A DNA stretch of 39,801 nt from NCBI GenBank assembly GCA_024643555.1, contig JAHEMQ010000011.1, positions 1 through 39,801 of the forward strand, given 5' to 3'. A program made the position numbers and the translations under genes. Positions 35,224 to 39,801 of the stretch are shown in pieces. The notes under the pieces were generated by a model. It had not been told where the DNA came from and made no database searches. It saw nothing but the letters and a program-made list of their open reading frames with translations. The stretch comes from Crocinitomicaceae bacterium (GTDB taxonomy: Bacteria > Bacteroidota > Bacteroidia > Flavobacteriales_D > Crocinitomicaceae). The first letter of the stretch is position 1; the number at the start of each line of letters is the position of its first letter.

Positions 35224-36073
35224 ATTGAAAATTGTGGAATGTCCACGCGATGCCATGCAAGGCATGCATGATTTCGTTCCAACAGCGATGAAAATTGATT
35301 ACATCAATCACTTATTGACTTGTGGATTTGATACCATCGACTTTGGGAGTTTTGTTTCTCCGAAGGCTATTCCGCAGATGCGAGACACAGCCGAAGTGTT
35401 GAAAGGATTAAATCTCACGACGGCATCTAAATTATTGGCTATTGTTGCGAATGAACGCGGAGCAAACGATGCGGCGTCCTTTGATGAAATTCATTACCTG
35501 GGTTATCCCTTTTCCATTTCTGAGCAATTTCAACAACGAAATACGAATACGTCCATCGAAGATTCCCTGCATCAAGTGGAAAAATTACAATCTATTGCGC
35601 AACAAGCAAAGAAAGAACTGGTGGTGTATTTGTCTATGGGCTTCGGGAATCCTTACGGGGAGGAATGGAATCCAGCCTTGGTTTTGAGTTGGTCGGAACG
35701 ACTACACAAGGACTTTGGCGTTTCCATTTTAGCCTTGTCGGATACGATTGGATGTGCGGATCCGAAGGACATTCAAAACTTATTTCCCGTCCTTCAAGCA
35801 GAATTGCCGCAAGTGGAGTTTGGTGCGCATTTTCACACGGTTCGCGAAAAAGCCGAATCGGTTATATCCGCAGCCTATGAAGCTGGTTGTCGTCGTTTTG
35901 ATACGGCCATCAAAGGTTTCGGCGGTTGTCCGATGGCGAAAGACGAGCTCACGGGAAACCTGGCTACCGAACAGTTGATAAGCTGGACGAATGAACGACA
36001 AGTGGAAACCGGATTGGACATGGATGCTTTTCAAAGAGCCTTTCTTTCCTCCAGCACTATTTTTAATTCGTAA
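35216..36073 (+). CDS. Hydroxymethylglutaryl-CoA lyase-like protein
   Basis: 285-residue member of the HMG-CoA lyase branch of the DRE-TIM family, which cleaves HMG-CoA to acetoacetate and acetyl-CoA in leucine breakdown. Seen: N-terminal [13 protein letters not shown] (metal-binding R-D), [17 protein letters not shown], a VKIxG-like [17 protein letters not shown] with metal histidines, and [15 protein letters not shown] with catalytic C238. The N-terminal motif differs from the classical GPRDGLQN, so substrate is not certain. It overlaps pyrD by 8 nt, a chance-looking but coupled arrangement. Confidence 0.88.
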   Translation: MSELKIVECPRDAMQGMHDFVPTAMKIDYINHLLTCGFDTIDFGSFVSPKAIPQMRDTAEVLKGLNLTTASKLLAIVANERGANDAASFDEIHYLGYPFSISEQFQQRNTNTSIEDSLHQVEKLQSIAQQAKKELVVYLSMGFGNPYGEEWNPALVLSWSERLHKDFGVSILALSDTIGCADPKDIQNLFPVLQAELPQVEFGAHFHTVREKAESVISAAYEAGCRRFDTAIKGFGGCPMAKDELTGNLATEQLISWTNERQVETGLDMDAFQRAFLSSSTIFNS

Positions 36074-36082
36074 TTTAGAAGC

Positions 36083-36757
36083 ATGAATCGATTAAAAACG
36101 AAAAAAGGCCTACTCATTATTCTCGTCATCATTTCAGTCATTGTTCTGTTGGTGGTCAATAAAAATCAAAAAGAGGATCCAGCGATTGTTGAAAAACCAG
36201 TCAAGGAAACGTCCAAAGTAGAATATATTTCCACAGACTTCCATCAAAATACCTTCACGGATGGAAATGAATTGAAATTATTAAAGGAATTAAAGTTGTG
36301 TGACACGACAATTCTCGACGGACAACTCGGATCTTGTTCACCAAAGTTTTTCCGCTTTTTCAAGTTGAATGATGCTGTTTCACTAAAGAATGCTTTTTTA
36401 TTGTTAATCAACGGTGCGGCCTTTCCTAACGATCCTGCGAATTTTAAGTCGAGAAGAATTTTGATTTTTGAACGCGAAAAAGGTCAGCTTGTGTTAACGA
36501 ACACCATCAAAGGGAACATCATTGAGCGCAGAAAAAATGGACCATCGACTTACGACGATTTGGTGATTCGTTTTCGTTTAGATGACTACAACGAGGCCTA
36601 CCATTGTGTGTTCAAGTGGAAGGAAGGGAAGTACGAATTTGACAAATGCGAAGAATTATTTTCCCCCAACTGCAAAGGAAAAGTAAAACCGGAACTCATT
36701 GATTCCGTTTCGATTGAGGTTAATAAAATCCTACATGACGAAAAGTTACTGTATTAA
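36083..36757 (+). CDS. Unknown membrane-anchored protein
   Basis: 224-residue protein with one N-terminal transmembrane helix (residues 9-26, GLLIILVIISVIVLLVV) after a basic start MNRLKTKK, and a periplasmic domain with four or more cysteines (C in LKLCDTTI, GSCSPKFF, YHCVFKW, FDKCEELFSPNCKG) that could form disulfides. No family recognised. It is 9 nt after the HMG-CoA lyase gene and overlaps the lipoprotein gene that follows by 23 nt. The odd cysteines and position point to an envelope protein of unknown job. Confidence 0.72.
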   Translation: MNRLKTKKGLLIILVIISVIVLLVVNKNQKEDPAIVEKPVKETSKVEYISTDFHQNTFTDGNELKLLKELKLCDTTILDGQLGSCSPKFFRFFKLNDAVSLKNAFLLLINGAAFPNDPANFKSRRILIFEREKGQLVLTNTIKGNIIERRKNGPSTYDDLVIRFRLDDYNEAYHCVFKWKEGKYEFDKCEELFSPNCKGKVKPELIDSVSIEVNKILHDEKLLY

Positions 36758-37172
36758 TTTCTTCATCGGGTTTTTACTGACGGCTTGTACAGGAAGCATC
36801 CGAACAGATGCGGTGGACTTTACGCAAGGATTCACGGATGGGAATAGTAAAGTTTGGATGGTGAACAAAGTGCTTTCTCCGGATGGTGCTTATACCATGC
36901 CAGAAAAATTGAAAAAAGAGGTATTGGTTTTTTATCAATCAGGAGGCTGTTTCTTAACCAATCTTCAAAAATTGAGCAAGGGTCAAGGTAGGAAAGGAAG
37001 ATTTGCTCTTGACCATGAAAAACAACAAGTGACGCTTTATTTCCTAGGTGAAACGCGTGAATTCGCCTTCGAATTTGCAGATGATAACAACTTGATGCTC
37101 TATCCACTCGAAGGATCTCAGTACACCAATGCCATGGAATTGATTCCGTTTCCAGAGTTAACGGAGCATTAA
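36735..37172 (+). CDS. Unknown lipoprotein (possibly lipocalin-like)
   Basis: 145-residue protein from ATG 36735: MTKSYCINFFIGFLLTACTGS is a lipoprotein signal with lipobox LTAC (Cys18). The domain after it is mostly beta (KVWMVNKVLSPDG, KKEVLVFYQSGGCFLTN, KQQVTLYFLGETREFAFEF), consistent with a small barrel such as a lipocalin-like fold, but this is a low-confidence inference. The start lies inside the 3' end of the preceding gene in another frame, indicating co-translation. Confidence 0.7.
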   Translation: MTKSYCINFFIGFLLTACTGSIRTDAVDFTQGFTDGNSKVWMVNKVLSPDGAYTMPEKLKKEVLVFYQSGGCFLTNLQKLSKGQGRKGRFALDHEKQQVTLYFLGETREFAFEFADDNNLMLYPLEGSQYTNAMELIPFPELTEH

Positions 37173-37299
37173 TCAATTCGGATTAAATCTTTTTCAATAA
37201 TTGGTTTGAATATGGAGTGAAGAGTTCTGAATTTAATAAATTCGACTTACATACCTAGTAATTCAGATAACAAAATAATTATGTTCAACCCAAAGCACA

Positions 37300-38727
37300 T
37301 TATCTTTTATTATTGAAACGATAAGTCAATCCAACACTAAGACAATCGGCATTTCCATTCACCCTAATTTGAGTGAAAACGGTTGCTTGATTTTCTGCTG
37401 TATAGTTAAAAGGAATGAGCATTCCTTTGCTCAAACCAAACTGATGACGGTAAGCAATCGTAAATAGAAAGTGATTACTTAATCGCAAGTCTTTACTAAC
37501 TCCGATAAATGCCAGAGGAAATAGTTTGTTGTTGTATTGGTAGGTATAGTTGTAGGATAAAAACACTTGATTCGGATTATTAGGATAGTTGGCCGTAGAA
37601 GATCCGCCTCCACCTCCGCTACCATTTAGGTATGAAAATGAAATTCCCCCAACTAAATTGCACAAATATTTATTGCTTTTTGGAAAGGAAAGCATCCTTC
37701 TTTTCATGCCTAAATCAACCGTGAATAAATTGAATAGACTGGATCCACTTAAACCTGTGCCGAATTTTTGATCTCTAATCCACAACCAATACGAATCAAT
37801 TGAAACACCGGGTTGAAATGACCAATTATTTTTCCAGCCAATGGAAGCGTTTAATCGAATACTGTATGCTCGACCAGAGGCGTTTTTGAATACATTATCC
37901 GCATGATTCATCATCTTACTTTGATTCATGAATGCACCCTGATGAAGTTGAATTAATACAGCTTTCGAAGATTGAAAACGATTGTTTATCGCAACTATTT
38001 TTTTTGCTTCTTTACGATTGACTGTGTCCTTTAGAAAGGATTCTATGTCTGCATTTTTTTTATTTTTCGTCCATGTATAATGTACGCCTAAATGAATACT
38101 GTTTCCCGAATACGTATATGTACCATGGGAAGAAGGTCCTGAGTCGGTATAGTTGAACTCCATGGAGTAGATGGGGCGAAAAGACCCATTGAAACTTAAA
38201 TCAATTCCAATTATATTTTTGTTTTTTAATGGAAATTCGTAACCGAATTGCAGCTTCATAAATGGATTTGCTCCTCGTTCAAATTGATAGTTAGTTTTTG
38301 AAAGGTAAGACCCTGTGTATGCTTGATAGCTCGATTGAGCATTCCTCATCAATTTAAATCCTCCGCTCAGCCCAAGAGAAAAAAAGTTCGCTTTAATGGG
38401 GATTTTATAGTGTATTCCAGCTCCTAGATTACTACTTAAATATTGCCCAGTTGTCCACCTTCCTATGTCGATCGGATATGGGAAATAACTTATGTTGTCT
38501 AGGCTGAAATTAAGGTCGCAACTAAGATTTTTGGGGAGTTTTACGCCGTAGCTGAAAATTAATGCGGTATGAATATTGGAAAGATTGTCTAACGGTTTGT
38601 TTTGACCAATGGTGGTGTTTTTGGACATTCCTATTCCAGAACTGATGCCAGCAGTGAACGTATTCCCACTTTGAGCGGAAAGCAATTGTGACAATGCAAT
38701 GGATAAAATGATTAGGCAATATTTCAT
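37300..38727 (-). CDS. Outer-membrane protein with two tandem beta-barrel-like halves
   Basis: 475-residue protein from ATG 38727 (TTG 38751 is the longer alternative). Signal peptide (MKYCLIILSIALSQLLSAQ) and no known domain. Two halves of about 225 residues align by pattern: each has a strand pair with KN(L)S/NNWS, an inner GG-F strand after SN/AN, a charged loop and a final strand (SIHLGVHYTWTKNKK in half one, DCLSVGLTYRFNNKR in half two). A linker at about 245-265 joins them. A glycine loop (GSGGGGGSS) occurs in the second half. The DNA is more AT-rich than its neighbours. Function is unknown; no catalytic motif is seen. It is convergent with the 36735 lipoprotein; the 127-nt gap between them (37173-37299) holds only a small palindrome (37229-37243). 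Confidence 0.72.
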   Translation of the reverse strand: MKYCLIILSIALSQLLSAQSGNTFTAGISSGIGMSKNTTIGQNKPLDNLSNIHTALIFSYGVKLPKNLSCDLNFSLDNISYFPYPIDIGRWTTGQYLSSNLGAGIHYKIPIKANFFSLGLSGGFKLMRNAQSSYQAYTGSYLSKTNYQFERGANPFMKLQFGYEFPLKNKNIIGIDLSFNGSFRPIYSMEFNYTDSGPSSHGTYTYSGNSIHLGVHYTWTKNKKNADIESFLKDTVNRKEAKKIVAINNRFQSSKAVLIQLHQGAFMNQSKMMNHADNVFKNASGRAYSIRLNASIGWKNNWSFQPGVSIDSYWLWIRDQKFGTGLSGSSLFNLFTVDLGMKRRMLSFPKSNKYLCNLVGGISFSYLNGSGGGGGSSTANYPNNPNQVFLSYNYTYQYNNKLFPLAFIGVSKDLRLSNHFLFTIAYRHQFGLSKGMLIPFNYTAENQATVFTQIRVNGNADCLSVGLTYRFNNKR

Positions 38728-38902
38728 ATAAATGTGTTTAATATTTTTCAAAATTCTTTCAAACTATTGGAAAGGATGATTGTCTCCATTCATTTAAGTT
38801 CGTAAAGTTATTAATTTTAATTGGGGTTTTCTGAAATTCAAAACAACCTAAGCGGGCTGCTTTAATGAATACCATCAATTGTATGTCAAGAAAACTGAAT
38901 GC

Positions 38903-39655
38903 TCAAAACCCCTCATACGCTCCCAATCCAAACAAAGCAAAATCGTATTTCGATGGATCGTTTGCGTCATAGGAACGGAAGGTGTCGATGAGTTCTTCGT
39001 TCGTTTTCCAATCGTTTTGTGTGCGGGTGAGGAGTCCGAGTTTGCGGGCTACATTTCCCGTGTGCACATCGAGGGGAATCATTAATTCGGAGGTGGAAAT
39101 GCTTTTCCATATTCCGAAGTCGACGCCTTTGTCGGCTGGACGAACCATCCAGCGGAGGAACATCACCAAGCGTTTCGCTGCAGAACCGGCAGCAGGATTT
39201 GAAATGTGCTTGTGTGTTCTGGACAAATGTTCACCTTTGAAAAATTCTTCACGAAAGTACGTGATGCGCATTTTCAAGTCGTCTGTAGCTTGTTGTTTGG
39301 AAAACGCTGCTTCGAGTCCTTGGTTTTGGTAAAGTCTGTGCAAACACGCAAAGAATCCACCAAGGTCTTCGTTGTTGAAGGTGCGGTGGACAAACGATGT
39401 TGGAATTTCTCCTTTGTAGGACATGATGTAATCATAGGGTGAATGGCCCATGATGTCAATGATGCGTTCGCCACTTTTGACAATGCTTTTTCGATTTCCC
39501 CAGGCAATCATGGACACAAGAAAAGCCACAATTTCTATGTCTTCTTTTCGTTTAAATCGATGGGGGAGTTGAATGGGGTCTTCTTCCAAAAAACGCGGAT
39601 GCTCGTAATGTGCAGCTTTGAAATCGAGGAATTCTTTTAATTCATTTGGACTCAC
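38903..39655 (-). CDS. TIGR02757-type protein of unknown function
   Basis: 250-residue cytosolic protein. The GTG at 39655 is the likely start; the next in-frame ATG is near residue 48. Motifs recalled from the TIGR02757 family: MIAWGNRKSI, RRTF-like HRTFNNEDLGGFF, LMFLRWMVRP-like LVMFLRWMVRPADKG and PLDVHTGNVARKLGLL with DPSKYDFALFGLG. The helix-rich C-terminal part (LDVHTGNVARKLG) resembles HhH-GPD DNA glycosylases in pattern only; activity is not shown. It starts 5 nt after the end of the lolD-like gene. Its downstream gap (38752-38902) has no promoter or terminator that I can support. Confidence 0.85.
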   Translation of the reverse strand: MSPNELKEFLDFKAAHYEHPRFLEEDPIQLPHRFKRKEDIEIVAFLVSMIAWGNRKSIVKSGERIIDIMGHSPYDYIMSYKGEIPTSFVHRTFNNEDLGGFFACLHRLYQNQGLEAAFSKQQATDDLKMRITYFREEFFKGEHLSRTHKHISNPAAGSAAKRLVMFLRWMVRPADKGVDFGIWKSISTSELMIPLDVHTGNVARKLGLLTRTQNDWKTNEELIDTFRSYDANDPSKYDFALFGLGAYEGF

Positions 39656-39660
39656 AACGC

Positions 39661-39801
39661 CTAGATGAAGTTTCCATCGCGCATCACCAAAGAACGGTCC
39701 GCCATTTTTGCGAAGGATTCGTTGTGTGTGACGATCACGAAGGTTTGCTTGAATTCTTCGCGCAATTCAAAAAACAATTCATGCAATTCTTGTGCGTTTT
39801 T
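39661..39801 (-). CDS. lolD: ABC transporter ATP-binding protein, C-terminus only (LolD-like)
   Basis: The final 46 codons of a gene that begins beyond the right edge. Readable residues include [18 protein letters not shown] then LVMRDGNFI and TAG. VTHN contains the H-loop histidine of ABC ATPases; the short ending with RDG fits the LolD/MacB-type lipoprotein-release group. No Walker motifs are in the window, so the assignment rests on this tail. It is followed after 5 nt by the TIGR02757 gene. Confidence 0.8.
   Translation of the reverse strand, partial: KNAQELHELFFELREEFKQTFVIVTHNESFAKMADRSLVMRDGNFI

Noticed and set aside
36231-36849. FTDGN shared by the two unknown proteins at 36083 and 36735 as evidence of duplication
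   Set aside because: Five residues with no similarity around them is not enough.
37229-37243. Palindrome GAATTTAATAAATTC between two convergent genes
   Set aside because: It is entirely AT-rich apart from its ends, has no T-run and no regulator is identified; chance is likely.
38823-38912. GGGGTTTT and AAAACCCC inverted repeat 74 nt apart downstream of the TIGR02757 gene
   Set aside because: The arms are short and low complexity, the right arm lies inside the gene's 3' end and no stable hairpin or T-run results.

Overview
The window (about 39.8 kb) looks like chromosomal DNA of a Bacteroidota bacterium of the order Flavobacteriales, most like the Crocinitomicaceae/Fluviicola group (an inference from gene content, not a database match). 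Support comes from a short NuoG without its molybdopterin-like domain in a complete nuo order, a type IX secretion (T9SS) C-terminal sorting domain on a secreted peptidase, many signal peptides ending in A-Q or G-Q, outer-membrane barrels fused to a helix-hairpin-helix domain, a fused CusA-TolC pump, and promoter elements of the Bacteroidota form TTG-N19-TAnnTTTG. No rRNA, tRNA, CRISPR array, transposase or phage gene was seen, and no gap without a gene exceeds 300 bases.

Left end (1-9941, minus strand): respiratory complex I genes nuoA to nuoL, tightly packed with many 1-17 nt overlaps, read from a recognisable promoter at 9912-9941. nuoL runs off the left edge. Next come an outer-membrane-like protein with its own terminator and a large secreted M1-family metallopeptidase with a T9SS tail (both minus).

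Centre left (13013-19468, plus): a metal-efflux operon with one clear promoter. It encodes a small secreted protein, a CzcA/CusA-type RND pump fused to a TolC-like outer-membrane channel, a periplasmic adaptor lipoprotein, and a predicted lipoprotein with two CxxCH heme sites. A strong hairpin lies just past its end, inside the convergent PH-like gene. Minus-strand housekeeping genes follow: PH-like membrane protein, glyA and an SH3-NlpC/P60 peptidase.

Centre (22017-25350, plus): surE, a small membrane protein, lpxB and a SpoIID/LytB-domain protein, coupled by overlapping start/stop codons. Opposite are an FtsB/DivIC-like division protein, an unknown secreted protein, and the two methylmalonyl-CoA mutase subunits (mutB, mutA).

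Right (30382-37172, plus): a PorV-like barrel plus an HhH-barrel protein, a sigma-70 family factor followed by a 53-residue single-pass protein, pyrD, an HMG-CoA lyase-like gene and two unknown envelope proteins. The right edge (minus) holds an internally duplicated beta-barrel protein, a TIGR02757-type protein and the C-terminus of a LolD-like ABC ATPase.

Most of the window is core metabolism and envelope biogenesis. The parts most worth a second look are the fused efflux pump with an embedded signal-peptide-like segment and its di-heme partner, the coding-sequence hairpin, the duplicated barrel, the HhH-barrel pair and the sigma/small-protein pair.
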